A DNA stretch of 64,000 nucleotides from Tieghemiomyces parasiticus (GCA_027575765.1 JANBPT010000029.1:43098-107097); one strand, 5' to 3'; shown: positions 11,705 to 23,925, counted from the stretch's first letter. Translations and numbers: made by a program. The notes: generated by a model not told the origin, from the sequence alone.

Positions 11705-12421
11705 GTGGCGTGGTACACACCGGAAAGAAGGGAACAGCGCTGTCAAGTAGACAGGGCCGGCTTGAGTTCACCGGTCGCGGAGTATAATTGTGAGCATTCC
11801 TCACTCCCCTTACTCACACCCACTCGCGCATTTTCTGGTTTACCATAATGGATTGACTAATCTCAACCTGGCTTCACTGATTGACTCTACAGAGTCCCTG
11901 AGCGAACGTCGCCGGGCCATCATCCCGACATAGTCACTGTTCCGGATATAACTTCGGAAGGGAATAATTGTAGAACGAACTTAGCGCGTTCTCTAGTGTG
12001 CTCACTTCACCTCTTTATCGAAGGCTTCGGGGACACTCCCAATACTTCGCTAAAGTATAAGCCGTTTAAGTTATTAGCGAAGAGATGGAGTGAAGGGGCG
12101 GGGCGAATGTTGACCTATGGGGATTAGATGAGATAGCATAGCTGTCCCATATCAAGTGGGACTATATGCAGCCGAAGCTTGCTGCTCCAGATCCTCCTCC
12201 GAGAGAAACAGTGAACAGAAAATAATCTCATTAATTGGTATAATTGTAGGGGTTATGTACAATATTTGGCTCTGAATTTCCATGTGTTATATCTATTTTT
12301 AGACAGGATCGAGGATACCACAACGTGGAAGGCCATTGCCAAGCTCGTCGATCGGCCAGATAAGTGCGTTAAACGGACTGCCCATCTCCTACCTTGCTCC
12401 TCGACTCGCTTTACATTTTTA
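11705..12421. other. intergenic, nothing recognised
   Basis: About 700 bp between the acidic protein promoter and mariner copy A. No open frame of note. Confidence 0.5.
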
Positions 12422-13722
12422 TAGAAGGCGCTTGAAGTCTAGGTTTGGCGAAGCTTGAGGTCGAGGGTATTGCCGTTGTAGATGAAACCAAGGAGTGGCT
12501 TAGGCGCGGAATCGAATGGTATAACCCATTTGAGAATCGGCCCATTTCTCACTTCACAACTTGTGCTGTTTTTACCTCTCCATCGTATCAGCTTCCAGAG
12601 TTTCATCCCCCCCCACCCCACATCCAAGTTTACTGGGCGTGGCGGGTGGGTGCCCATTTACCATAGTTATTCCAAGTGCCGCAGGGCAGGCTCCATTTTA
12701 TCTGAACTGACTACTACGCTGGGCCGGGCTGACCCTAGACTTGTCATTGGCTACCGGTGGCTAGCTCGCTTCTGTTCAGTTATCTACTCCCTTGCAGCTG
12801 AGGCCCCGGTCTGGCCACCCATCAGATGGCCTTGGTGAGCTCTATGGGGCCATACTTCTGGGGCTGGTGGAGGCTGACCCTCAACTGACTGCTGAGCAGC
12901 TGGCCCGTGCCTGTCACACGTCCCTTAGTACCACGCGCAGAGACCTGGGGTTGCACAGCTATTTCAATCGCTGGGGACCCCTCAACCTCACCGATGGCCA
13001 ACACCACCAGTAAGTACATTTAGCCGCCGAGCTCCCGGAGGAGTTTGGCAAGGCCAGTGTCTATACCTGCTGGACTCCATCTTTACGGGGGATGAGACTT
13101 GGGTATACCTTTATGATCCCCCCTGCTGGTTCTAGTCGCCGGAGGTGGTGCCCTACATGTGGCCCCGTCCCAACTGAGACCCACCGAGGCCATACCACAC
13201 CCAAGGTGATGCTGACCAGTAATTTCACCCGGCGTGGTCTATTACACCTGAATGTCAAGTCTCCTGGGTGTCAAGGTCTCCACCGAACTTAACGTAAAGT
13301 ACGAGCTGAAGCCCATGGTCCAGGCCTGGGTAAAGGCACTCGGAAATCTGGCCCATCATCCTCCATGACCCTACCATGAAAATGCACCACCACATTGTGC
13401 TGCAGCTACCTAGGCCTACATTTCCGCTTCTGAACTCAAACTTCTGCCAGCGCCTCCTTACAGTCCTGCTGACCTGGCCTCCTTGTGACTTCTGGCTGTT
13501 CAGGAATATCAAACAGCGGCTGAAGGGAAGGAAGTCCAGCACAGTGGAGGCGGGTTGTGGGTGCCTGGCAATTGGAGCTTGCTAAGCTCCAGCCAAATGA
13601 TTTTAAAAGCCTGCTACGATCGCTGGGTAGACAGAGCTCGCCGATCAGTACAGAGTGGTGGCAACTATATTGAATATATATCATTTAGATTTGAATAGTT
13701 TAGAAATATATAGCGCCACCTA
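12422..13722 (+). mobile_element. dead Tc1/mariner element, copy A
   Basis: About 1.3 kb bounded by TA dinucleotides at 12422-12423 and 13721-13722. The right end reads GCGCCACCTA; the left end is a decayed complement. Inside are broken pieces of a mariner transposase. At 12792-13013 is a helix-turn-helix part ending RWGPLNLTDGQ, like the family's WVPHEL-T-Q motif. GDETWVYLYDP follows (first catalytic Asp, codon 13091-13093), then an ILHD segment (second Asp near 13367) and PPCDFWLFRNIKQRLKGR (third Asp near 13487). The pieces lie in different frames with stop codons between, so no functional transposase can be made. The second-to-third Asp spacing is about 39 codons against 34 in classic mariner. 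A second copy lies inverted at 33352-34651. Confidence 0.85.
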
Positions 13723-14487
13723 TACCTTCCCCTTTAAACCGCTTCAGAGATACTCCTACTTGGTAATTGACGATGATCTCGCTCTTAGGTTCAGCAACAC
13801 TGTGCTTAGTAATCAGTTTCCGTAGTGACTAGAGCTTCCTTAAGGCTGCCAAGCTGTGGGCCCGGCGTGACCGGCTTTTTTTGACCTGCCCGCCTCCTCT
13901 CCTCTTCTGGCTGCTCGACAATGTCAGCCTCGGCCATGCCTTTTAGGTGCCACTTTTGACCTGTTCCTACGCGTAGCCCCAATGGCGCCACGGTAGTATA
14001 GCGCACGATCGCTCCTGCCACGCCGGTCCACCCATAGCATACCAGGGCTCTTCCTCCAGGAACACTCCCCGCCCCTATGGCGCTGGGTCGGCAATGGGAG
14101 AAATCACTTTCCACAACACTCTGTGGAAGTTGGTCCAGCCTACGCCTATGTCATTGGCCCAATCGCTTCCCAGCCCTTCCCTTTCCCTTCGTCGCTGCCA
14201 CCCGCAGCCCGCCGCCCTGTGTACTCGCCTTCCCCCCACCTCGTAGGCGCCAGGTGGACTCTACGCATCCTCATCCGTACCGACCGCCCTCAGCCTAGCT
14301 CTGCCACCTTTCGCGTTCCTTCCATCCATTAGGTACTTCTTCACTTCTTACCCTTCCCTGCGTGCTTGCGCGCTCGTCCATCCACTTAGTGCCATTCCCT
14401 GATTAGCTACCTTCCGCCTCCATCTTCCATCACCCGTCCTTCTGATTACCCTTGCCTGCACCAACTCCGCAGTCCGTCCTGTCCTCC
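13723..14487. other. RPN2 upstream region and pyrimidine-rich leader
   Basis: From about 14160 to the ATG the plus strand is strongly C/T-rich, as in other leaders of this window. Upstream part has no gene I can support; the antisense frame at 13806-14114 has no family features. Confidence 0.4.
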
Positions 14488-17400
14488 ATGAGCGCCATCA
14501 CATCGGTTGGTAAGTCCTCGGGTTCCGAAAAGTACCGAATGCCCTACTGACTTTCAACTCCAGTTGCAGTTTCTTCCTCCCCGCCTTCCCTGGTTACTTG
14601 AGAAGGCTGTAGTATCTGTGGCTACCTCTTGCCACCTAGCAAGTGACCAAAACCCGCATTGTAGAGCCAAGTGCCGATCCCACCTGCCATTTGGCCCGAT
14701 CGCATCCGCCGATGACGGCACCATGGCTGTGGGCCGACTCTCCCCCGGCCTGTCGGGGTCACTGCCTGAACTTTGCCAAGCCATTCGCTGACTAGCCCAT
14801 ACCTCTGTCGGTTCTTAACCATCCCTACGATCCTTTGTATGGCATAACTGTCCTGTCCGCTACTTCAGGCGGCCTGCTGGCCTTGCTCGAGGAGCCCGAG
14901 GTGACCTTACAGCACTACGGTCTCACGAAGCTGAACAGTGTAGTCGACCAGTTCTGGTCCGAGATCTCCGACTCACTCACGCAAATGTAAGTCACATAGC
15001 CCCTCTTAAGCGTACCGGCTTCTACGTGTCAAAGCATAATGCCGTCTTCTATCCCACCGACTCTGCCGACTTACCTGCCTTCCGCTCTACGTCTTCTCTT
15101 CCTCCTTCGTCCAATCCAGTGAAATCCTATTCGAGGAAGACAAGTTCCCATACCGCCAACTTGCCGGCCTGCTACTGTCCAAAATATACTTCAACCTGGG
15201 CGAGTACGAAGAGGCCCTCCAGTTCGCCCTGGGTGCCGGCGACCTCTTCGATCAGAAAGAGGACAGCCTCTACGCCCGCACCGTCGCCAACACGGCTGTT
15301 GAAAAGTACATTCATCAGCGCACCGCTGCGGACGCCCCGACTGTCGACCCGCGCCTGGTGGCCGTGGTTGACCGCATGTTCGAGCGCTGCTTCGCAGCCC
15401 GGGACTACACCCTGGTGGTGGGCATCGCCCTGGAGGCCCGGCGGTTGGACGCCCTTGAGCGCGCCCTCACCGAGGGTGACAGCTCGGATTTATACCGCTA
15501 CGTCCAGGACGCCTGCTTCCCGCTCCTGCAGAACATGGACTTCCGGAACCAGGTGCTCCGCCTACTGCTGCGCATCCAGACCGCCCGGCCCGCGCCGGAC
15601 TATGACGCCGTCTGCCAGTATCTGATGCGCCTCAACGAGCCCGAGTCCTGCGCTGACCTGCTGGTGCGCATGGCCCAGGGTGGCCAAGATGAAGCCCTAC
15701 TGGCGACCTTCCAGGTGGCCTTCGATTTGGAGGCCAACGCCACTCAGGAATTCCTGAGCGGTGTGGTACACCACCTCGACCGCACCGAGGCCAAGGCCCC
15801 CGAGGGTTTGGCGGGCCACCTCAAGGACATTCTGCAGGGTAAACACACCATCCGCCTGCACCTGGACTTTCTGTTCCGCAACAACCACACCGACCTGGCC
15901 CTGCTTAAGCTCAGCCGTGATCGGCTGGACTCGCGAAACTCGGTGTACCACTCGGCGCTTAGCTTCGCCAACGCTTACCTGCATGCCGGGACTACCGTGG
16001 ACGACTTTTTGCGCACCAACCTGGAGTGGCTGAGTCGCGCATCAAATTGGACTAAGTTCACGGCCGCCGCGGCCCTGGGCGTGATCCACCGCGGTCAGAC
16101 TGACCGCGCGCTGTCGCTCATGTCGCGCTACCTGCCCCAGGACGGGGTGAGCAACAGCTCCTATTCCGAAGCCGGCGCTTTCTTCGCACTCGGCCTCATC
16201 AGTGCCAACCGCGGCGGCCCCGTTGTGGAGTACCTGACTAACGCGCTCAACGCCTACCAGACCAGCCAGCTGGAGATCCTGCAGCATGGCGCCTGCCTGG
16301 GCCTCGGGGCAGCGAGCATGGGATCTGCCGACATTGCCCTCTTTGGTCACCTCAAGAACGTGCTTTTCACTGACAGTGCCGTGGCCGGTGAGGCGGCTGG
16401 TCTCGCCATGGGCTTGGTGATGCTGGGCACGGGCTCCGAGGAGTGCCTCGCCGAGATGCTGCAATACGCTCAGGATACGCAGCACGAGAAGATCATCCGC
16501 GGTTTGGCGCTCGGCATGGCCTTCATCATGTACGACCGCCGGGACGAGGCCGATGACCTCATCGAGTCCCTCGCCGACGACAAGGACCCCATCCTGCGGT
16601 ATGGCGCCATGTACATGGTAGCCCTGGCCTACTGCGGCACCGGCAGCAACAAGGCAATCAAACGCCTGCTGCACGTGGCGGTCAGCGACGTGAGCGACGA
16701 TGTGCGCCGCGCCGCCGTCACGGCCCTGGGGTTCATCCTGTTCCGGTCGTCTGAGCAAGTGCCGCGGATGGTCCAGCTTCTGGCCGAGAGCTACAACCCG
16801 CACGTGCGCTACGGAGCCACCCTGGCCCTGGGCATCGCCTGCGCCGGTACTGGGTCCAAGGACGCCATCGCCATGCTCGAGCCCATGACAAACGACACCA
16901 TGGACCATGTCCGCCAGGGAGCCCTTATCGCGCTGGCTATGGTGCAGATTCAGCAGACTGAGGCGGCTGACCCCAAGGTTGCTGCCACCCGTAAGCTGTA
17001 CGACGGCATAATCGCCGACAAGCACGGGGATCCCATGGCCAAGCTGGGCGCGGTACTCGGCCAGGGCATCATCGACGCCGGCGGGCGCAACGTGACCATC
17101 GCCCTACAGACGCAGTCCGGGCAGACCCGCATGCCTGCGGTGGTAGGTATGGCGCTCTTTACGCAGTTCTGGTTCTGGTTCCCGTTGGCTCACTTTTTGC
17201 CGCTGGCCTTCACTCCCACGGCCTTCATTGGCCTGGATAAGGACCTACGCGTACCTAAGCTGGAGGTGATCTCGGAAGCGCGGCCAGCGCTGTTCGCCTA
17301 CCCGGAACCCTACCAGCCCCCCACTACGGACAACGCCGTACGCGTGGCCACGGCGGTTCTCTCAACCACCGCCAAGGCGCGGGCCCGGGCTAAGCGCGCT

Positions 17401-17874
17401 GAGCGCGAGAAGCAGCGCAAACGGGCCGCGGAGGCGGCAGCCGCAGGCGGGGATGCTATGATGGATACGGATGAGCCCAAGCCATCCGATACTGGGATGG
17501 CCGTCGACAAGGATGATGATCTGGCCGTCGCTGCCGAGGGCGAGGAGGCTAAGGCCGAGAAGGACGGGGAAGAGGCTGAATCCTCCGCCACTGCCGCGGC
17601 CCCGGAGCCGACGTCCGAGAAACTGTCCAACCTGTCCCGCGTCCTGCCCGCGCAGTGGGCCCACATCCACTTCCCCGCCGACTCCCGCTACGAGCCAGTT
17701 AAACAGGGGCCCTTGGGCGGAATCGTCCTGCTGCGCGACCGGCATCCGGACCAGCCCCATGAGTTTATGACATCGGTGGTACCCAAGAGCGGCGAAACCT
17801 CATCGTCGGCGTCGAACCACTCGGAATTGCCCCTGCCCAAACCTTTCGAGTACCCCTTCGGTAACGATACCTAA
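14488..17874 (+). CDS. RPN2: 26S proteasome regulatory subunit Rpn2 (PSMD1)
   Basis: Exons 14488-14509, 14869-14986 and 15120-17874 (964 aa; yeast Rpn2 945, human PSMD1 953). Splice sites are GTAAGT/CAG and all phases agree. The start reads MSAITSVGG, then LNSVVDQFWSEISDSL and EYEEALQFALGAGDLF, diagnostic of PSMD1. The centre carries the toroid of proteasome/cyclosome repeats, seen as EAGAFFALGL, QHGACLGLGA, RYGAMYMVALAY, RRAAVTALGF, RYGATLALGI and KLGAVLGQGI. Near residue 800 is a lysine/alanine-rich helix, then an acidic linker (DDDLAVAAEGEEAKAEKDGE) and a conserved C-terminal domain. Rpn2 is a scaffold of the 19S base; in other species it binds Rpn1/Rpn3 neighbours and docks the Rpn13 ubiquitin receptor through its C-terminal tail. 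Intron 1 (359 nt) is long for this window. Confidence 0.95.
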
Positions 17875-18817
17875 ATGACGGACAGCCCGTGACACATGGA
17901 CCGCTCTCTTGTACCTCGCCTAGCTTTTAGCGTGCTTCCTGAGGATTTCGCACCCGTTAACCTGTGGCGAATGGTTCTACCACCAGCACCCCATAGGTTC
18001 TGATTTTCCCATGTCGTTCGACCCCACCTCTTCCTCTTTCAACCGTTGACTGTTTTAGTATACAATTAAACAATATCACCTGCAATAACATCTGGATACA
18101 AGGTATTGGGGATAATTAGATGGTTAGAGACATCAGGTTGCTGGACAAGGTACATGAGGCCAGCCAGGTGGTTTTTTCGGCCCAACCTACTATCCCCCCC
18201 AGTCTTTCTTGACATTAGGGCTATTATTGATCTCAAACTAATAACGTACCCCCAAACCAATACACGTACTAATTCCATCACCACTATTCCGTGGCACTAA
18301 CAAAACGGGATTTCTATCGACCGCAGCCGACAGGTCAATGCGCCGCGTCATTGCTCGGCCGACCCTTCCACATTGCATCGCCCGAGTATAATGGCACCAA
18401 AGTGACTATCGTGTTAGGTCACAGTGTGACCAAAAGGGCGAGGGAGGAACCAACGGAAAGGCCATCCGCGACTGCGGCACGGCTGCATTGCGGGTGTCAT
18501 ATTTTTCCACCTGTGGTGAGCACCCAAAGTCCACGGTCGGATAGCAGTATCGCTTCGGCGCTCACACGTGTCGGCCAGCAGATATTGTAGTTGATTGAGA
18601 GTCCCTTGCTAGGCTTGGTGGGCCCTCCGTCACACGCGAGCGCCTACCAATGCCCACTAGCTCAGGCCCTTGTGGTTGTGAGTTATAAGCCCCTCCCCCT
18701 CTCCCGCGTCCCTGGCCCCCTATCACCACCAAACACTCCAGGCGTATGGCCTCACTTTCGCTTTGCCGCTTCGTCCGCCCTTTTGACCCATCCGCTCATT
18801 TTACTTACAAGGTTACC
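17875..18817. other. intergenic, RPN2 3' side and next leader
   Basis: Short open frames only, none with family features. The final 150 bp is C/T-rich, fitting the leader of the gene at 18818. Confidence 0.4.
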
Positions 18818-19060
18818 ATGTTCACTCGCTTTTTTAGCAGCCGCCTGCACCCGGCCCGCTTGCGCCACTTCAGTTCGGGTCCCCCGCCGACGTCGGGCCC
18901 GCACCGCTATTACCGCGGTCGTCACGGAGGCATCCGTCCCCTTTGGATGGGCGTCATTGCCGGTGCGGCTGCTGGCGTCACCTTCGCTTACACAAATGAC
19001 TATCTCATGGCCCGGCGGGAGGCCCAGCAGGTCATGGCGGCGAAGAACCCGAAAGAATAG
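18818..19060 (+). CDS. small mitochondrial single-pass membrane protein (80 aa), unknown
   Basis: ATG at 18818 has a good context (TTACCATG). The frame extends upstream to another ATG at 18746, but that part looks like leader. The first 30 residues (MFTRFFSSRLHPARLRHFSS) form a typical mitochondrial targeting sequence rich in Arg, Ser and Phe, with no acidic residue. A single hydrophobic segment, LWMGVIAGAAAGVTFAYT, follows at residues 46-63, then a short basic tail ending NPKE. An AATAAA at 19104-19109 lies 44 bp after the stop. Size and layout suggest an inner-membrane accessory protein, for example of a respiratory complex, but I recognise no family. Confidence 0.6.
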   Translation: MFTRFFSSRLHPARLRHFSSGPPPTSGPHRYYRGRHGGIRPLWMGVIAGAAAGVTFAYTNDYLMARREAQQVMAAKNPKE

Positions 19061-19402
19061 GGCTGTACTGCATTGCGCCACCATACGCTGACAGCATGCA
19101 GCTAATAAACATCAGCGATTAAATGACCATGACAAAGTTGTGTGGATTGGGGGCCGGAATGCCGTTCGAGCCGGGCGACTATCCGGGTGGCCACGGTACC
19201 GAGCGATGGCTTAGCCAGCTGGCGGAGGGCGTTTCGTTCCCTTTGTCCTTTCCCACTCGATTGCACATTCGGTCAGCTTCCCCCGATCCGGTTTGCACCT
19301 CGTAGCGTAGATTCTTCTACCTCTAAACTGTAACCCCCATAGGCTAACCGTCCCTGCCCCCTTCAGGCTCACGGAACAAGCAATTGCCTGACTTTTAGAG
19401 AC

Positions 19403-22056
19403 ATGACGGGTAGGTCATGTCGACAGGAAGACCTCTAGCATTAAAGTCAAGGCTAGAAGGTTCCGGCCAAGCGCTGAGGTTAACCTTGTTTAATTGAGAC
19501 ACCCTGGTGTGATCAATGACAGCCCATAGCACTGATCGTTGATGTATCCTTATTTGACACTACAACGTTAACGCCGGTCAGAAGAAGTACAGGATGACGC
19601 CTACGCCGAGTTTTGCACGTGGCTCGCTAGTAAAGGGTTTCCGCGCACACCCATCACGCTGGCCACCTTTCAGGGTTAGTAAAATCACGTTTACTAGGGT
19701 CATATTTGAATGCCTCTTCGACTTAATTACTTTGCTAACACCATACCGTGGCATCTCCTATTATAATCTTCCTATATCAGACACCGGCCGAGGGATGATG
19801 GCAACGTTAGATATAGAGGTACAGTACCGAGCCGTGCGCGCGACCGGGATCCCTCACTAGCCGTGGACCCATGTTGGCCGGTAATCCTCTAGGGACCTTG
19901 GAGACGCGTCGTCACTACGAGAACTAATCAATGACAGGCGACTCCTTACTTTCAACTATGATGAATGGGCTGCATCTACGCTATAGCCCGGCCAGCTCAT
20001 CGTCCAGGTTCCGCGGAAATTTTTTCTCACGGCCTCGGCGATGGTCAGTACCTGGTCCCGCCGGGCAGGACGTAGGTAAGTCAATATGGCGCATCTTCCA
20101 CCATGGCTGGAACGGGGTCCACAGGTATTGGCGAGTCCAAATTTGGCTATGGGATTAATTGCGCTTATTCTGTCTACCTCAATCACTCTTCAAATTGCAG
20201 CGTCAAGACGGAGGTCAGCCGCATCACCCGTAGTGAACAGACCCTGCTGGCCTTGGCTTTGGCCTGGGAGAAGCGGCGGAGCGTCCAGTCGCCGCTTTGG
20301 CCATACCTCCAGGTCCTGCCAGCGGATTTCGCTACCGTCCCATTATTCCACCTTGACCCGCACGACTCCGACCAGGCAGCCTCCATACTGACCCACTTGC
20401 CCCAGGACTTGCAATTGACGCTCAAGAATCAGTTGGCCAAGGCCCGAGAAGGGTGCCGAGTGGCGCAACGCGTGCTACAGGCCATTGCACCGACGGAACC
20501 ACCTTTAAATTATCAAGACTGGCTCTGGGGTTGGTTAGCAGTCAATACCCGCTGTATCTCACTAAACGCGCGGCCCACGGGTGCGAAGCAGCCACGGGAA
20601 GCCTTGGTCACGCAAGATGCCATCGCCATGGCGCCAATGCTCGACTTTCTCAACCACGATACCGGGGCAAAGGTAAGCCCACGTATGATTAGGTGGGATA
20701 GTTAATGTAGTGCTGGCCGCCACCCACAACCGACCTACTAGATAGTTACCAGCTCCCTCCATTTACCCAATTTCTGCGTGCTTATCTACACCCCCCACCC
20801 GTCTCCGAGCACCAGGTTTCGACGGGCTTTGACACGGAACTGGATAGTTTTACCATCCGAACCAGCTCAGGTATCCTCGCTGGCGACGAGGTCTTCATCA
20901 ACTACGGACCCCACGACAATGGGTGGATGCTTTTAGAGTACGGGTTCACGTTGCGGCATAACCCGTACGACGGGGTGCCAATGGACGATCATATCTTTGA
21001 AGTCTTCAGCCGGGTGGAACATGTCGAAGAGGCGACGAGGGAGCCCGGAGCGCGTCGCACCGCTCAGCAACAGCAGCGGGCGGCCGGACTGTACCGCCGG
21101 TGGCTGCAGGGGTGTGAGGCGGCCCTCCACGAGCGTGGCTTATGGGGGTAAGGAGTCTATGCATGGTTGGATAATTAATTTGATAACCCAGGCCTGCCGG
21201 CTAAAATGGCATCAGCGAAATCCGACTATAGCATATTCGCTACCCTCTGGGTTCAGGGCTGACCGTCAACATACTGCCTTTATCACCTGCCGACGGCTAT
21301 TTTTACAGAGACTACGTGGCCAAGCCGGATGAGATATCCCACCGCCTACTATCGGTACTGCAGCTTATCGGGACTGTACCCACGATACGCCATCTCCGGG
21401 CATCGTCAATCTCATATCTGCTCACCGGCCCGAACGTTACACGCTCGTTAACGAACACGGATAGCATCGAGTCTGAACCCGCCCTGGATCGCCAACTGGA
21501 GAGACACATTACGGGCTGGAATGGCTGGCTGGTCGGTCAGCAAGGCGCATGGTCTCCGTTAACCCGGAACCGCCTGGTGTCTCTTTTGACACATCTCTGC
21601 CTGACTGAGATCGGCCAGGCAGATTCCCAGCTTGATAACTTGGTAAGATCGAAAGGCCTACTTGGCATGGTGTACTAATGGGCTGCTTAGACCTAGTTGA
21701 AAGGCTGGTGGCATAAGTTGGACTAACGCCCGCTAACTAATGTAACTGTTGCATGTGCTGCCCTACCGGTCTATGTCCCATCGTTCCGAGTGCACAGACG
21801 ACCCTGCCAGGTAGGTATCACTACGTTTACATTCCTAGCCTCTAGATGCCCCGTAGCTCGCTATTGTATTGGTACCCTAACCAAGAACCAACATGCATTC
21901 CTGCCATCCCCCCTTCCCCGCTTTTCCTCAACAGATGCCATCCGCGCTTCCGTGGCCGCGATTTGGCACCAACGCCGCAGGTTTAGCTCCGAAATAATGG
22001 CCAACTTGGATCAATTATTAGACCGCGATACCTGCACACATGGTAAGGATATATAA
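19403..22056 (+). CDS. SET-domain protein lysine methyltransferase, SETD4/RKM-like
   Basis: Nine exons: 19403-19409, 19582-19674, 19781-19818, 20008-20075, 20201-20672, 20816-21147, 21309-21642, 21798-21810 and 21935-22056 (492 aa, phases consistent). Family motifs come in order: FCTWLASKGF near the N terminus; DTGRGMMATLDIE (residues 34-46), the SET entry motif; VPRKFFLT; LDFLNHDTGAK with the cofactor-binding NH at 220-221; and GDEVFINYGPHDNGW with the catalytic Tyr at 256, followed by LLEYGF. The C-terminal half fits the Rubis-subs-bind domain, including LWGDYVAKPD and AIRASVAAIWHQRR. Relatives methylate ribosomal and other cytosolic proteins using SAM. Weak points: the join of exons 3 and 4 omits about seven residues usually seen there (GDxLLS), so one exon may be missed. 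The 7-nt first exon and 13-nt eighth exon rest on splice sites and phase alone. Confidence 0.75.
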
Positions 22057-22497
22057 AACATCGATTGCAAGTAATCGTGAGTGAACAGACTGACCATCCA
22101 ATAAAATGCGGAGTTTACAATTAACCGACCCATAGGATGTTGGTCCTTACCAGGGCTAGGGGTTAGTGGCCGGCCATCTACGTATTAATGGCACGTGATT
22201 CATCCTAGCTTAGGCCCACGCTATATGTAGTATCCTGGAGCCAGGCGAGGGAGGAGGGGAAGGGGTCGTGATGAATTGAAAAAAAAAGTGAGAGGTCATT
22301 TTTTTAGAGGCCCTGTAGGCCACGATGCCGAAGTGCCTCGACGACACCTAATGAGCCTTGTAAGGAGTTGCTGGCCCATATCGACATCGATTCCGCCGCT
22401 CCCCGGTTACTTACTCATCTCTCTCGCCCTGCGTATTACCCCTTCGGCCGTGCAAGCCCAGTTCGTCTACCTCCCCCCCGTTCGTAACACTAGTGCC
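22057..22497. other. RSA4 upstream region
   Basis: About 440 bp. The open frame continues upstream of the RSA4 ATG to 22276 but has no ATG and no family similarity there. The last 150 bp is pyrimidine-rich. Confidence 0.4.
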
Positions 22498-23925
22498 ATG
22501 GAAGTCGACACCCCGGCCCAGCACGTCGTTATCCAGTTCCAGAGCGCCGACGGCGACCGGACAGGACCGCCGGTGAGTATCCCGGTGGACGTGACCCCGG
22601 CCCAGCTCGGGTTGCTCATCAACCAGCTCCTGGAGAATACCGATGAGCCACACCCGTACGCCTTCTACGTAAACGATGCCGAAATTATCAACAGCCTAGT
22701 CCAGGACATTCTGCAGCGACAGCCGAACCTGAGCACTGAAGACACGCTCACCATCGTGTACCAGCCGCAGGCTTTGTTCCGCGTGCGACCCGTGACCCGC
22801 TGCTCGGCGTCCCTCACGGGCCATACAGAGGCTGTGTTGCAAGTCAGCTTCAGTCCCGATGGTCGGCTCCTGGCCAGCGCGTCCGGGGACACGACCGTGA
22901 GGGTGTGGGATCTCGATACCAACACCCCACGGTACACCTGCCGGGGCCACACTAACTGGGTACTCAGTCTGGCCTGGTCGCCCGACGGTTCCCTCCTGGC
23001 CTCCGGCGGCATGGACAATGCGGTGCGGCTATGGGACCCACGGACTGGAGAAGCCCTAGGTGGAGCCCTTAAGGGCCATACCAAATGGATTACGGCACTG
23101 GCCTGGGAGCCGTACCATCTTAACCCGGACTGTACTCGATTCGCTAGCGCGTCCAAGGACGGTACCGTGCGAATCTGGGACGCGGTGCACCGTCGGGTGG
23201 TCCTGACCATCGCGCAGCACACTGCCGCGGTCACCAGCTTACGGTGGGGCGGTGACGGGCTGCTGTACACTGGATCACAGGACAAGACCATCAAGGTGTG
23301 GAACCCGCATGAGGGCAAACTGATCAAGACGCTGACCGGCCACGCCCACTGGATCAACAGCTTGGCCCTCAGCACCGATTTTGTTCTGCGTACTGGGCCT
23401 TTTGACCATACCTGCCGGCGGCCCGCCTCCAAGGAGGAGGCTCAGCGCACTGCCCTTGAACGGTACCAGGCCGCCCGCGGCCCACATCCGGAACGCCTGG
23501 TATCCGCATCCGACGATTACACCATGTACCTCTGGGACCCTATGAATAATCGAAAACCCCTAGCGCGTCTCACGGGCCACCAGAAACTGGTCAATCACGT
23601 CAACTTCTCGCCGGACGGCCGCTGGATTGCCAGCGCCGGATTTGATAACTCCGTAAAGTTGTGGGACGGCGCCACCGGCCGGTTCGTCGCCTCGCTTCGC
23701 GGGCATGTCGGCGCCGTGTACCAGGTGTGCTGGTCGTCCGACAGCCGGCTGCTTGTGACCGCCAGTAAGGACAGCACTTGTAAGGTGTGGGATCTGCGGA
23801 CCCGGAAGCTGAAAGTCGACCTGCCTGGTCATGCTGACGAGGTGTTTGCCGCCGATTGGAGTCCCGGCGGTGACCGCGTGGCCAGCGGAGGTAAAGACCG
23901 CGTCCTCAAGATTTGGCGTCACTAG
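22498..23925 (+). CDS. RSA4: Notchless/Rsa4 WD40 ribosome assembly factor
   Basis: The ATG at 22498 begins MEVDTPAQHVVIQFQS, giving 475 aa (human NLE1 485, yeast Rsa4 515). Residues about 10-95 form the NLE ubiquitin-like domain, with an acidic-loop sequence. The rest is an eight-bladed WD40 propeller with repeats such as LLASASGDTTVRVWD, LLASGGMDNAVRLWD, FASASKDGTVRIWD and WIASAGFDNSVKLWD, ending DRVLKIWRH. TGPFDHTCRRPASKEEAQ between blades is the typical family insertion. In yeast the NLE domain binds the AAA ATPase Rea1/Mdn1, whose pull releases assembly factors from pre-60S particles in the nucleus. No intron. Human NLE1 naming would also fit. Confidence 0.95.
   Translation: MEVDTPAQHVVIQFQSADGDRTGPPVSIPVDVTPAQLGLLINQLLENTDEPHPYAFYVNDAEIINSLVQDILQRQPNLSTEDTLTIVYQPQALFRVRPVTRCSASLTGHTEAVLQVSFSPDGRLLASASGDTTVRVWDLDTNTPRYTCRGHTNWVLSLAWSPDGSLLASGGMDNAVRLWDPRTGEALGGALKGHTKWITALAWEPYHLNPDCTRFASASKDGTVRIWDAVHRRVVLTIAQHTAAVTSLRWGGDGLLYTGSQDKTIKVWNPHEGKLIKTLTGHAHWINSLALSTDFVLRTGPFDHTCRRPASKEEAQRTALERYQAARGPHPERLVSASDDYTMYLWDPMNNRKPLARLTGHQKLVNHVNFSPDGRWIASAGFDNSVKLWDGATGRFVASLRGHVGAVYQVCWSSDSRLLVTASKDSTCKVWDLRTRKLKVDLPGHADEVFAADWSPGGDRVASGGKDRVLKIWRH

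Noticed and set aside
16042..17025. 327-codon antisense ORF inside RPN2
   Set aside because: Shadow of the GC-rich coding strand; RPN2 is unambiguous in the sense frame.
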